Assembly: GCF_000712075.1 (NCBI RefSeq)
Contig: NZ_JONW01000006.1
Coordinates: forward strand, 372,001-436,000
Reading direction: 5' to 3'
From: Caulobacter sp. UNC358MFTsu5.1
GTDB lineage: Bacteria; Pseudomonadota; Alphaproteobacteria; Caulobacterales; Caulobacteraceae
DNA: 64,000 nucleotides
The notes below the pieces were generated by a model. It saw only the letters and a program-made list of their open reading frames with translations, made no database searches and had not been told where the DNA came from. The position numbers were made by a program, and so were the translations under genes. How positions within the stretch are numbered: position 1 is the first letter of the stretch; each line of letters opens with the position of its first letter. This document shows, piece after piece, positions 56,600 through 64,000 of this stretch.

Positions 56600-56613
56600 G
56601 TCAGGAGGTCGTC

Positions 56614-56850
56614 ATGCCCATCGTCACCATCCAGGTCACCCGCGAAGGCTCCGGCCCCGGCCGCGACGCCGTCACCGCCGAGGAGAAGGCCCGGCTGATC
56701 GCCGGCGCCAGCCAGCTGCTGCTGGACGTGCTGGGCAAGCCGCTGGACTCGACCTTCGTCGTCATCGACGAGGTCCCGCTCGAGAACTGGGGCTGGGGCG
56801 GCCTGCCCGCCCTGGAGTTCCGCCAGCGACGGGCGGCCGGCCAGGCCTGA
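56614..56850 (+). CDS. 4-oxalocrotonate tautomerase family protein
   Basis: A 78-residue tautomerase-superfamily subunit. After removal of Met the N-terminal Pro (MPIVTIQVTREG) is the general base. The rest follows the beta-alpha-beta pattern with the helix EEKARLIAGASQLLLDVLG and strand TFVVIDEVPLENWGWGG, the latter typical of the CHCH/4-OT-like group acting on small enols. 14 bp after the SDR gene with GGAGG in between. Substrate unknown. Confidence 0.88.
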   Translation: MPIVTIQVTREGSGPGRDAVTAEEKARLIAGASQLLLDVLGKPLDSTFVVIDEVPLENWGWGGLPALEFRQRRAAGQA

Positions 56851-56915
56851 TCCCGCCGCACCCGAAGGGCCGCCCGTCGCGGCGGCCCGCCCCCTTCAAG
56901 AACAGGACGTCAGCC

Positions 56916-57962
56916 ATGGGTTCCGAAACCCCCAACCGCCTGCTGGACCTCCTCGGCGTCGAGCTGCCGATCATCCAGGCGCCGATGGCCAACTTCACCA
57001 CGCCGCAGATGGTGGTCGCCGTCGCCAAGGCCGGCGGCCTGGGCTCGCTGCCCAGCGCCGTCTATTCGGAAAGCCTACTGCGCGAGGCGCTGGACACGGT
57101 GCGGGCCGGCACGACGGCGCCGATCAACCTCAACTTCTTCACCCACACGCCGCCCGCCGAGGACCCCGCCCGCCAGGCCGCCTGGCGGGCGCGGCTGAAG
57201 CCCTACTATGTCGAGGCCGGGCTCGATCCCGACATGCCCCTGCCGGCCGGCGGCCGCGCGCCCTTCGACGACGCCTTCTGCAAGGTGGTCGAGGACTATC
57301 GCCCCGAGGTGGTCAGCTTCCACTTCGGCCTGCCCGCGCCCGACCTGCTGGACCGGGTCAGGCGCACAGGCGCCAAGGTGCTCTCGTCCGCCACCACCGT
57401 GGCCGAGGCCCTGTGGCTGGAGGAACGCGGCGTCGATGCGGTCATCGCCATGGGCTACGAGGCCGGCGGCCATCGCGGCAACTTCCTGACCGACGACATG
57501 GCGACCCAGGTGGGGACCTTCGCCCTGGTCCCGCGCATCGCCGACGCCGTCTCGGTCCCGGTGATCGCGGCGGGCGGGATCGCCGACCGGCGCGGCGTGC
57601 TGGCCGCCTTCGCCCTGGGCGCCCAGGCGGCCCAGGTCGGCACCGCCTATCTGCTGACGCCCGAGGCCGGGATCTCGCAGGTCCATCGCGACCTGCTGTC
57701 CAGCGCCGAGGACACCGCGGTCACCAACCTGTTCACCGGCCGTCCGGCGCGGGGGATCGTCAACCGGCTGATGACCGAGCTGGGCCCGCTGTCGGACCTG
57801 GCCCCGGCCTTCCCGACGGCGGGCGCGGCGGTGGGGCCGCTGCGCAAGGCGGCCGAGGCGGCGGGGCGCGGCGACTTCACCCCGCTGTGGGCGGGACAAG
57901 CCTTCCGCGTGGCCCGGCCGATGTCGTCGGCCGACCTGACCCGGGCGCTGGCGGGCGTCTAG
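56916..57962 (+). CDS. Nitronate monooxygenase-like flavoprotein
   Basis: A 348-residue FMN TIM-barrel of the NPD/nitronate monooxygenase family, related to 2-nitropropane dioxygenase. Motifs: LPIIQAPMANFTTPQMVVAVAKAGGLGSLP at the start, SFHFGLP (about residues 131-137), the active-site region MGYEAGGHRGNF with the catalytic histidine (about His190) and VIAAGGIADRRGVLAAFALGAQAAQVGTAYL binding FMN phosphate. It oxidises nitronates (or, in some members, acts as a quinone reductase). 65 bp after the tautomerase gene, probably co-transcribed with the SDR. Confidence 0.9.
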   Translation: MGSETPNRLLDLLGVELPIIQAPMANFTTPQMVVAVAKAGGLGSLPSAVYSESLLREALDTVRAGTTAPINLNFFTHTPPAEDPARQAAWRARLKPYYVEAGLDPDMPLPAGGRAPFDDAFCKVVEDYRPEVVSFHFGLPAPDLLDRVRRTGAKVLSSATTVAEALWLEERGVDAVIAMGYEAGGHRGNFLTDDMATQVGTFALVPRIADAVSVPVIAAGGIADRRGVLAAFALGAQAAQVGTAYLLTPEAGISQVHRDLLSSAEDTAVTNLFTGRPARGIVNRLMTELGPLSDLAPAFPTAGAAVGPLRKAAEAAGRGDFTPLWAGQAFRVARPMSSADLTRALAGV

Positions 57963-57970
57963 GCGATCTT

Positions 57971-58501
57971 CTAAGCGGGCGCGCGCGACGCCAGGATCGC
58001 GTCGGCCACGTGGCCCATGATCAGGTGGATCGAGGTCCGCTCCTCGACCGTCGGGCCCCGGGGCAGGTGGTGGTAGATGGCGAAGGTGCCGATCACCCGG
58101 CCCGGGGCGGCGTCGATCGGCGTCGACCAGCAGGCGCGCAGGCCGTGCTCCAGGGCCAGCTCGCGGAAGTCGGCCCACAGCGGATTGGTGGCGATGTCGG
58201 TGACATAGACCGCGTGTCCCAGATAGGCCGCCGTGCCGCACGACCCTCGTCCCGGGCCGATCTCCTGGCCGTGGATGGCGTCGCAGAAGGCCTTGGGCAT
58301 GCTGGGCGCCGCGCCGTGCAGCAGGTGACGCCCCTCGTCGTCCAGCAGCAGCACCGAGGTCAGCAGGTCGTCCGCCGTCGCCTCGACGGCCAGCAGGTGG
58401 CGGTCCAGGATCGCTTCGAGACTGTCGCCGGCGGCGCGTTCGGCCTGCGCCTCGCGGTCGCGCTGGGCGAGGGCCATGTCGAGCAGATGCGAAAAGGGCA
58501 T
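57971..58501 (-). CDS. Stand-alone GAF domain protein
   Basis: A 176-residue cytoplasmic protein with one GAF domain (about residues 25-170). The stretch GRGSCGTAAYLGHAVYVTDI (about 84-103), then WADFRELALEHGLRACWSTPI and GTFAIYHHLPRGPT, is the pattern found in GAF modules of many PAS/GAF histidine kinases and GGDEF proteins. Here no output domain follows. It converges on the nitronate monooxygenase gene. Ligand unknown. Confidence 0.82.
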   Translation of the reverse strand: MPFSHLLDMALAQRDREAQAERAAGDSLEAILDRHLLAVEATADDLLTSVLLLDDEGRHLLHGAAPSMPKAFCDAIHGQEIGPGRGSCGTAAYLGHAVYVTDIATNPLWADFRELALEHGLRACWSTPIDAAPGRVIGTFAIYHHLPRGPTVEERTSIHLIMGHVADAILASRAPA

Positions 58502-58588
58502 GAGCGCACGCGCCTCCGCGAAGAGGGCGTCGGACGCCCCTTTCGTAACCCTGTCGCGGAGCGCTTCGTTGCAGGTCGGCCGGGCGGC

Positions 58589-59443
58589 CTACATCCGCTT
58601 CTTCAGCGGGACCAGGTCGGGATAGACCGGCTCGCGGCCCTGGGCCTTGGCCTGGAAGGCCTCCAGCATGTGCGGCGGCGAGAACATGCCCGTCTGCCAG
58701 GTGGCGATGTAGTCCAGCCCGTCCTTGATCGTGTGGTCGCGGGCGTAGTTGATCATCACCTTGCTGCCGGCCACGGCCAGCGGAGACTTGGACGCGATCT
58801 CGCGGGCCGTCTCCAGGGCGTGGGCGACCACCTCCTCGTGGGTGGCGAACACCTCGTTGACCAGGCCGATCTCGCGGGCCCGGGCGGCGGGCAGGCGACG
58901 GCCGGTGTAGGCCAGCTCGCGCACCCAGCCCTCGGGGATCAGCTTGCACAGGCGCGGGAAGGTGCCGACGTCGGCGGTCATGCCGATGTTGATCTCGTGG
59001 ATCGTGAAGAAGGCGTCGGCGCTGGCGTAGCGGATGTCGCAGGCGCTGGTGAAGTCCACCGCCCCGCCGATGCAGCCGCCCTGGATGGCGGCGATCACCG
59101 GCATGCGCGCCTCGTCCAGGCAGTTGAAGGTGTCCTGCAGGTGGTGCACGTGGCGGCGGAAGCTCTCGGCGGCCACGAAGCGGTCGGCCGGCTCGCCGCC
59201 GGTCACGCCCTCGCCGTCGGTGAACACCGACAGGTCCATGCCGGCGCAGAAATGCTTGCCCGTCGAGGAGATGACGATGCAGCGGGCGCGGGCGTTGTGG
59301 TCGATGTCGCGGACGATCTGCGGCAGCTCGTTCCAGAACGCCCGGGTCATGGTGTTCAGCGCCTCGGGGCGCTTGAGGCGGATATGGGCGACGCCTGTCT
59401 CGATCTCGACATCGAAGCAGCTATAGTCTGGCTTGTTACCCAC
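58589..59443 (-). CDS. Enoyl-CoA hydratase family, dienoyl-CoA isomerase-like
   Basis: A 284-residue crotonase-fold enzyme. The oxyanion-hole segments are SSTGKHFCAGMDL and AAIQGGCIGGAVDF. Three acidic residues that define delta3,5-delta2,4-dienoyl-CoA isomerases (ECH1 type) are present with exact spacing: the Asp of GGAVDF, then Glu 20 residues later in FFTIHEINIG, then Asp 8 later in MTADVGT. It would move double bonds during beta-oxidation of unsaturated acyl-CoAs. The GTG at 59443 has GGGAGAG 6 nt upstream and is preferred over an ATG 42 bp earlier. Confidence 0.85.
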   Translation of the reverse strand: MGNKPDYSCFDVEIETGVAHIRLKRPEALNTMTRAFWNELPQIVRDIDHNARARCIVISSTGKHFCAGMDLSVFTDGEGVTGGEPADRFVAAESFRRHVHHLQDTFNCLDEARMPVIAAIQGGCIGGAVDFTSACDIRYASADAFFTIHEINIGMTADVGTFPRLCKLIPEGWVRELAYTGRRLPAARAREIGLVNEVFATHEEVVAHALETAREIASKSPLAVAGSKVMINYARDHTIKDGLDYIATWQTGMFSPPHMLEAFQAKAQGREPVYPDLVPLKKRM

Positions 59444-59550
59444 GTGCGTCTCTCCCTGTCGTCGGCTCTCTATCTCGTCGGACAATCTGCAACACGCGCG
59501 CGGGGGACGCCAACCAGCCCCTACGGAAGCCTGTGAAGGAAAGAACAGCC

Positions 59551-60351
59551 ATGGCCAAACACTCGATCGCCCCCAAGATCGGCATGACCCTGTCGGTCGC
59601 CGCCGCCCTCGGCTCGATGATCGTCGCGCCCCTGCCGGCCGCGGCCCAGTCCAAGGGCATCGGCGGACTGTTCGCCTGCGAAGGCTCGGGCAAGAAGCAG
59701 GAAGGCGGCGCCCTGATCGGCGCGGCGGCCGGCGCCCTGCTGGGCCGCGCGGTGGCCAAGAACGAAAAGACCCTCGGCACGGTGGTCGGGGCCGCCGCCG
59801 GGGCCGCCGCGGGCGCCTATATCGGCTGCCGCATGCAGTCGACCGACCAGGCCCTGGCCCAGCAGGCCACCAAGCGCGCCCTGGACAGCGGCCGCTCGGA
59901 GACTTGGAGCAATTCGCGCACCGGCGCCTCGGGCCGCATCGACGTGGTGTCCTCGTCCTACGGTCCGCCGATCGACGGCCAGAACCTGCGCTTCGAGCGC
60001 GGCGTCCTGCAACTGCGCAGCTACGACGCCGCCGGCGGCGACTACACCGCGCGCGCCGCGGCCAACCTGCGCTCCAGCCCCTCCACCACCGGCAAGGTGG
60101 TCGGCAAGCTGGCGGCCGGCGAGCGGGTCGAGGTGCTGGGCGGCGCGCCGAACAGCAACTGGCTGCTGGTGGGCCGCAACGGCTACGGCGTGGGCTACGT
60201 CTCGGCCTCGCTGCTGGACCAGGGCGGCTACGTCCAGGCCAGCTGCCGGATCATCAACGCCTCGATCAGCACCAAGGGCGCGGCCCCCAGCAGCGAACGC
60301 TACAGCGCCTGCAAGGACGGCAAGGGCGAGTGGCAGCTGACGACGGTCTAG
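59551..60351 (+). CDS. Exported SH3-domain protein with glycine-zipper segment
   Basis: A 266-residue protein with a signal peptide (MAKHSIAPKIGMTLSVAAAL, cleavage near PAAAQ). Next is a glycine-zipper pair (LIGAAAGALLGRAVA and [17 protein letters not shown], about residues 56-97) of the kind that inserts in or spans the outer membrane. A bacterial SH3 domain follows (about 172-235; AANLRSSPSTTGKVVGKLAAGERVEV...). Such SH3 domains often bind peptidoglycan. The tail has two cysteines (ASCRIIN, YSACKDG). Possibly an outer-membrane or cell-wall linked stress protein; function unknown. Confidence 0.78.
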   Translation: MAKHSIAPKIGMTLSVAAALGSMIVAPLPAAAQSKGIGGLFACEGSGKKQEGGALIGAAAGALLGRAVAKNEKTLGTVVGAAAGAAAGAYIGCRMQSTDQALAQQATKRALDSGRSETWSNSRTGASGRIDVVSSSYGPPIDGQNLRFERGVLQLRSYDAAGGDYTARAAANLRSSPSTTGKVVGKLAAGERVEVLGGAPNSNWLLVGRNGYGVGYVSASLLDQGGYVQASCRIINASISTKGAAPSSERYSACKDGKGEWQLTTV

Positions 60352-60368
60352 GTCGCCCATCTCCAACA

Positions 60369-60478
60369 GTTGTCATCCCGGAAGCGCGTAGCGCTGTCCG
60401 GGACCCAGGTGAACCGCAAAGCCTTCGCCCAGTCCCCTGGGTCCCGGACAGCCCCTGCGGGGCTTCCGGGATGACAAC
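60369..60478. repeat. 110-112-bp inverted repeat, family 3 copy 4
   Basis: Shares all the ends and internal arms with the copies at 43252, 54497 and 55640, with two short internal deletions near its left arm. It lies between the convergent SH3-protein and DUF488 genes. Confidence 0.88.
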
Positions 60479-60496
60479 GTTTTGGATTGCCCGTCC

Positions 60497-60946
60497 TCAC
60501 AGATCCACCACCTCGCACTTCAGCCGGGTCCGGATCTCGTCGGCCACGATGGCCCGGTGGCAGCACCGGGCCTCGTGCTCGTAGCAGAGCAGGGCGATGC
60601 GCTTCTCGCCGGCCAGGGCGGTGGCCTGGCCCAGGGCCAGCTGGGCCTCCGGCTCGGCCAGGTGGGCGTGGAAGATCGCGCGCATCTCGTCGGTGCGGCC
60701 CGCCCGCGCCGCCTCGCGCCCGGCCTTGGGCGTGCCCAGCGGCCGCAGATGGACATAGTCGATCCCCTCGGCCTTGAGGCTGTTCCCCAGCATCGTCTTG
60801 GAGAAGCCTGGCCGGCGCGAGGCGGCGACGGCGCGGACGTCGACGACCGTGTCGACCCCCGCGGCCTTCAGCCGGCCGATCATGCCGTCCAGGGTGTCCT
60901 GCTCGTATCCGATGGTGCCGACGGGCGGTTTCATGGGTCTGTCCAT
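60497..60946 (-). CDS. DUF488 family protein
   Basis: A 149-residue DUF488 protein. It opens with GTIGYEQDTLDGMIGRL and has VVDVRAVAASRRPGFSKTML (about 39-58), where the D-V-R is a family marker, and ends with IALLCYEHEARCCHRAIVADEI, the conserved C-x(6)-C-H-R pattern (about 117-138). These cysteines suggest redox or metal chemistry; no reaction is known. Divergent from the alpha/beta hydrolase gene by 61 bp. Confidence 0.85.
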   Translation of the reverse strand: MDRPMKPPVGTIGYEQDTLDGMIGRLKAAGVDTVVDVRAVAASRRPGFSKTMLGNSLKAEGIDYVHLRPLGTPKAGREAARAGRTDEMRAIFHAHLAEPEAQLALGQATALAGEKRIALLCYEHEARCCHRAIVADEIRTRLKCEVVDL

Positions 60947-61007
60947 GGACGAGGTAACGCCGGGAGCCTACCTTAGGGGCCAGCAGCCGCTACAGGAGCT
61001 TTCCGCC

Positions 61008-61919
61008 ATGGACGCGGCCGTCTTCCGTGACCCTCGCCGACGCTTCATCCCCATCGCCAGCCGCGCCGGGGCCGGCGAGATGGCGGTGCTGGAGTTCGGA
61101 CCTGTCGACCGGCCCGTCGACGTGATCTTCGTCCACGCCAACGGCTTCAACGGCCAGACCTACCGCGCCCTGCTGGCCCCGCTGTCGGCCGGGCTGCGCA
61201 TCCTGGCGGTGGACCAGCGCGGCCACGGCGCCAGCCGCCTGGCGGCCGACCCCGACCATCGCCGGAACTGGCTGGACCTGCGCGACGACCTGCTGGCCCT
61301 GCTGACCGCCCTGGACCAGGCCCAGCCCGTGGTGCTGGCCGGCCATTCGATGGGCGGCACCGTCAGCCTGCTGGCCGCCGCCGCCGCGCCGGAGACGGTG
61401 CGCGGCCTGGTGCTGCTGGACCCGGTGATCATGCCCCGGATCATGGCCTTCTACGCCCACATGCCCTGGACCTCCGGGGCGCTGTGGAAGCACCTGCCGC
61501 TGGTGCAGGCGGCGCTGCGCCGCCGGGCCGTGTTCGACAACCGCGAGGCCGCCTTCGCCGCCTATCGCGGACGCGGGGCCTTCAAGACCTGGCCCGAGAC
61601 CATGCTGGCCGACTATGTGGGCGGCGGCTTCAAGGACCGCGACGACGGCAAGGTCGAGCTGGCCTGCGCCCCGGCCTGGGAGGCGTCGAACTACAGCGCC
61701 CAGGCCCACGACCCCTGGCGGGCCATGGGCCGCATCCGCTGCCCCGCGCGCCTGCTGAAGGCCGAGAAGGGCTCGACCAGCCATGTCGGCGACGGCGCGG
61801 GCGTGATGCGCCGCCACCCGTCGATCCGTGTCGAGACGGTTCCCGGGACCAGCCACTTCCTGCCGATGGAGCGGCCGGACCTGGCGCGCGAGGCGATCTT
61901 CGAGATGGCGGCGGGCTGA
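61008..61919 (+). CDS. Alpha/beta hydrolase
   Basis: A 303-residue esterase-fold enzyme. The oxyanion region FVHANGFNG (about residues 42-50), the nucleophile elbow GHSMGG (Ser about 119) and the C-terminal histidine in GTSHFLPME are visible; the acid is probably in the HVGDGAG region. AGGAG precedes the ATG at 61008 by 8 nt. The frame is open further upstream, but that part is antisense to the DUF488 gene. Substrate unknown. Confidence 0.88.
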   Translation: MDAAVFRDPRRRFIPIASRAGAGEMAVLEFGPVDRPVDVIFVHANGFNGQTYRALLAPLSAGLRILAVDQRGHGASRLAADPDHRRNWLDLRDDLLALLTALDQAQPVVLAGHSMGGTVSLLAAAAAPETVRGLVLLDPVIMPRIMAFYAHMPWTSGALWKHLPLVQAALRRRAVFDNREAAFAAYRGRGAFKTWPETMLADYVGGGFKDRDDGKVELACAPAWEASNYSAQAHDPWRAMGRIRCPARLLKAEKGSTSHVGDGAGVMRRHPSIRVETVPGTSHFLPMERPDLAREAIFEMAAG

Positions 61920-61926
61920 GGCCCCG

Positions 61927-62005
61927 GGGGACATGCCCTTGCGGCGTGTCCCCACTTTCAAGCTCAGCGTCCGCCGTTTGGGGACACGCCCAAGGGCATG
62001 TCCCC
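61927..62005. repeat. 79-bp inverted repeat, family 2 copy 2
   Basis: Left arm 27 bp and right arm 26 bp (GGGGACATGCCC...GTGTCCCC and its complement), spacer of 26 bp unlike that of the other copies. It fills the gap between the convergent hydrolase and thioesterase genes. Confidence 0.9.
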
Positions 62006-62010
62006 GGCCG

Positions 62011-62958
62011 TTAGAGCGCCAGCCCCGCCACCGCCGACTTCGCCAGCGCGGCCCGCGCCGCGTCGCTGATCGGCACCACCTTGCGGGCGTCGAGGTCGAA
62101 GGTGATGGCCACGGCTTCCGACGTGCCCCAGGCCTTGCCGGTGGTCGGGTCCAGCATCCAGTGGACCACGCGCATGGCCTGGCCTTCCGTTCCCACCAGG
62201 CCGGACCGCAGCTCGACCCGGTCGCCGGCCCGCGGCCAGGCCAGGTGGGCCAGGCGATACTCCAGCACCGCCCCGCCGACCCGCGCCGGCTTGTGGTCGG
62301 CGTGGGCGACCACGGTGTCGCGGAACGGGCCGATGAAGGCCCCGATGCCGTCCGAGACCCGGCCGATGAACTGCTCGGCGCGCATTCGTCCGAACACGTC
62401 GCAATCGGTCGGCGACAGGGCGCCCAGGCCGATCCGCTTCAGGCCCAGGTCGTCGGCGCGGTCGAGGCCCGCGGTGGTCTCGAACGGCGACAGGTCCAGG
62501 CTCCGGGCCCGGGCCTGGGGCGGGACCTCGACCTTCAGGGCCTGGGCGCGTTCGTGCACGACGCGCGGCCAGGGGAAGGCCTCGCCCTCGCGCGGGGTGA
62601 CGTGGGCGATGGTGGTCTGGAAGGTCGCCGCCAGCTGGCCGCTGGCGGTGTGGACCAGGAGCTGCAGCACCTTGGCCTCGGTCTCGGAGACCTCGACCAC
62701 CCCGCCCAGCATGTGCAGGGTCGCCCCGGCATGGGCCTCGCGCAGGAAGCGGATGTGCTGCTCGCGGACCACCACGGTGGCGTTGGCGTAGGGCGAGAAG
62801 GCGTGCGGCAGGCCCAGCTCGGCCGCCAGCCCCGCCAGGCCCTCCATGGCCCGCACGACGTAGAAGCGCACGTTCATGTGCCCCATCTCGTCGCAGTCCC
62901 AGGTGTTCACGCCCCCACGCCAGATCTCGACGCCGGGGAGGGGCTCGGTGGGCGTCAT
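62011..62958 (-). CDS. Double hot-dog thioesterase-like protein
   Basis: A 315-residue protein of two hot-dog units. The first (about 10-145) has WDCDEMGHMNVRFYVVRAMEG, in which the D-E-M-G-H-M-N pattern is that of 4HBT-type thioesterases (Asp in the catalytic position). The second (about 175-290) carries LSPTDCDVFGRMRAEQFIGRVSDG and a shorter active-site-like helix, with the conserved D-x-x-G-x-x pattern partly retained. It would cleave acyl-CoA or acyl-ACP thioesters. It is bounded by 79-bp repeats on both sides. Confidence 0.82.
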   Translation of the reverse strand: MTPTEPLPGVEIWRGGVNTWDCDEMGHMNVRFYVVRAMEGLAGLAAELGLPHAFSPYANATVVVREQHIRFLREAHAGATLHMLGGVVEVSETEAKVLQLLVHTASGQLAATFQTTIAHVTPREGEAFPWPRVVHERAQALKVEVPPQARARSLDLSPFETTAGLDRADDLGLKRIGLGALSPTDCDVFGRMRAEQFIGRVSDGIGAFIGPFRDTVVAHADHKPARVGGAVLEYRLAHLAWPRAGDRVELRSGLVGTEGQAMRVVHWMLDPTTGKAWGTSEAVAITFDLDARKVVPISDAARAALAKSAVAGLAL

Positions 62959-63029
62959 GGGGCGTCTCGGTGCGGGGTGAACGGTCGTTCGAGTCTAGCG
63001 GGGTTTCCGCGCGGTCCGCAATCGCAGTC

Positions 63030-63108
63030 GGGGACATGCCCTTGCGGCGTGTCCCCAAGTCCTGGCGCCGTGAATGCCGATGGGGACACGCCGCAAGGGC
63101 ATGTCCCC
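63030..63108. repeat. 79-bp inverted repeat, family 2 copy 3
   Basis: The best copy: 27-bp arms that are exact reverse complements, and a 25-bp spacer (ends AAGTCCTGGCGCC..., TGAATGCCGAT) clearly related to that of copy 1 at 9789. It lies between the Zur-type gene end and the thioesterase start. Confidence 0.92.
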
Positions 63109-63115
63109 GACTGGA

Positions 63116-63601
63116 TCACCCCTTGCAATCCGCGCACAGCCCGTGCGCCTCGATGGTCACGCCCGTCAGGGCGTAGCCGGCCGCGGCGCCGGCGGCGATG
63201 ATCTCGGCGCTGGCCTTGGGCTCGATCTCGCGGGTGGCGCCGCAGCAGTCGCAGATCAGGAAGGCGGCGGCGTGGCCGTCGGCCTCCTTGCGGCAGGCGA
63301 CATAGGCGTTGAGGCTCTCGATCCGGTGGGCGAAACCCTGCTTCTCCAGGAAGTCGAGCGCGCGATAGACGGTGGGCGGCTTGGCCGGCGGGCCGTCGAC
63401 GGCGAAGCTGGCGATCAGGTCGTAGGCCTTCACCGGCTGGCCGGCCTCCAGCAGCAGCTCCAGCACCCGGCGGCGCGGGGCGGTCAGGCGCTGGTCGGAC
63501 GCCTCGCAGCGCGCCTCGGCGGCGGCCAGTTCGGCCGCCAGGGCGGTTCCGGCGACGCCGTGATGGTGATGATCGTGATCGCAAGCGGCGTGATGGGCCA
63601 T
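63116..63601 (-). CDS. zur: Fur family regulator, probably Zur
   Basis: A 161-residue metal-dependent repressor. A His-rich leader (HHAACDHDHHHHG, residues 3-15) precedes the winged helix (LTAPRRRVLELLLEAGQPVKAYDLI..., PPTVYRALDFLEKQGFAHRIES). The dimer domain has the structural zinc C-x-x-C pairs CDCCGATREI and GLCADCKG. The ACRKE...HAAAFLICDCCG arrangement and His-rich start are closer to Zur than to Fur. Start at the ATG 63601, ahead of the His-rich leader. Confidence 0.85.
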   Translation of the reverse strand: MAHHAACDHDHHHHGVAGTALAAELAAAEARCEASDQRLTAPRRRVLELLLEAGQPVKAYDLIASFAVDGPPAKPPTVYRALDFLEKQGFAHRIESLNAYVACRKEADGHAAAFLICDCCGATREIEPKASAEIIAAGAAAGYALTGVTIEAHGLCADCKG

Positions 63602-63658
63602 GACCCAGAGGTAGAGGGCGCCGCTCCTCGGCGCAAGTTCCCGCTCCCACACCCTTTC

Positions 63659-63700
63659 GTTGTCATCCTGGACAGCCCCTACGGGGCTTCCGGGATGACA
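63659..63700. repeat. Internally deleted copy of family 3
   Basis: GTTGTCATCC at the left and GGGATGACA at the right with only about 22 bp between (GGACAGCCCCTACGGGGCTTCC), which corresponds to one inner arm of the 112-bp element. It lies between the Zur-type gene and the partial PEP-domain gene. Confidence 0.75.
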
Positions 63701-63724
63701 CCCTCTGTTCGGTTCCGAATTGAC

Positions 63725-64000
63725 CTAGTGCCCCCGCAGATAGGGTCGCGCCTGCACCACGTAGAGCCTGTCGCCGATCGTCAGCCACTCGATGTCCTGG
63801 GCCGCGCCGCCCAGCCAGGCGTCGATGGCCAGGCCCGCCTTGGCCAGCCGCAGGGCCAGGGCGTCGGTCAGCACGAACCGGCCCTCCTCGATCCGGACCT
63901 CCCGGACCCCGCCCTTCTCGTCGAACGACAGCATGGTGTCGTCGGTCGAGCTGGTCAGCACCTGCAGCGAGCCCTGGGTCTCGCCGTGATAGATCAGCTG
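63725..64000 (-). CDS. C-terminal end of a PEP/pyruvate-binding domain protein (partial)
   Basis: The last 91 residues of a gene that continues past the right edge. The ending AAQDIEWLTIGDRLYVVQARPYLRGH matches the close of the ATP-grasp PEP/pyruvate-binding domain (PPDK_N) found in PEP synthase, pyruvate phosphate dikinase and rifampin phosphotransferase; the Q-D-I-E-W and Q-A-R-P motifs are its hallmarks. Because the protein stops right after this domain, no phosphohistidine or C-terminal catalytic domain follows, unlike full PEP synthase. Confidence 0.8.
   Translation of the reverse strand, partial: QLIYHGETQGSLQVLTSSTDDTMLSFDEKGGVREVRIEEGRFVLTDALALRLAKAGLAIDAWLGGAAQDIEWLTIGDRLYVVQARPYLRGH

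Noticed and set aside
60774-61007. 78-codon upstream extension of the alpha/beta hydrolase frame
   Set aside because: Antisense to the DUF488 gene; the ATG at 61008 has a good AGGAG and the family-like N-terminus.

Overview
The window is high-GC, gene-dense alphaproteobacterial chromosome. Gene content and order (a leuC-leuD-leuB operon carrying an ABM gene, a sucCDAB plus lpd TCA cluster, xerC next to a DUF484 gene, a TonB-dependent receptor beside a TetR regulator, receptors ending in a DWEEF pentapeptide) fit Caulobacter or a near relative in Caulobacteraceae. This is inference from gene recognition; there is no rRNA here to settle it. I see no tRNA, rRNA, CRISPR array, transposase, prophage or plasmid gene.

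Layout: 1-9.8 kb holds a GNAT gene, a large catalase (katE), an acyl-CoA ligase, the leucine operon leuC-leuD-(ABM)-leuB on the minus strand, and an MFS transporter. 9.8-19.3 kb holds rplS/trmD, a PEP-mutase-like protein, a periplasmic protein built of four TonB-C-like repeats, polA and a chemoreceptor. 19.3-29 kb holds a LytTR/DUF2306 divergent pair, a TetR-TonB receptor-MFS uptake locus, and a 1122-residue membrane protein fusing GH18-like, polysaccharide deacetylase and GT2 domains. 29-38.5 kb is the TCA block sucC-sucD-sucA-sucB and lpdA, interrupted by a vapB-vapC-DUF3088 operon. 38.5-50 kb holds a second chemoreceptor, a sulfatase, xerC/DUF484, priA, a drug exporter and TerC. 50-64 kb holds an acyltransferase, a CHAP protein, CorA, a pentapeptide-repeat protein, a LysR-SDR-tautomerase-nitronate monooxygenase locus, a GAF protein, a dienoyl-CoA isomerase-like protein, an SH3 protein, DUF488, a hydrolase, a thioesterase, a Zur-type Fur protein and the end of a PEP/pyruvate-binding protein.

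The most distinctive non-coding signal is a set of intergenic inverted-repeat families, almost all at gene 3' ends: a 79-bp family (three copies), a 110-112-bp family (four full copies and one deleted copy), a multi-hairpin family abutting stop codons (two copies plus a relative), and two singletons with perfect 33-bp and 16-bp arms. The sucD-sucA gap holds overlapping alternative hairpins that look like an attenuator. A perfect 9-bp-arm palindrome marks the vapB operator, and a T-N11-A dyad lies upstream of the SDR operon.

Nothing here is a proven new system. The best leads are the triple-domain polysaccharide protein, the DUF3088 gene translationally coupled to vapC, the sucA leader, the SDR lacking its catalytic tyrosine, and the repeat families.
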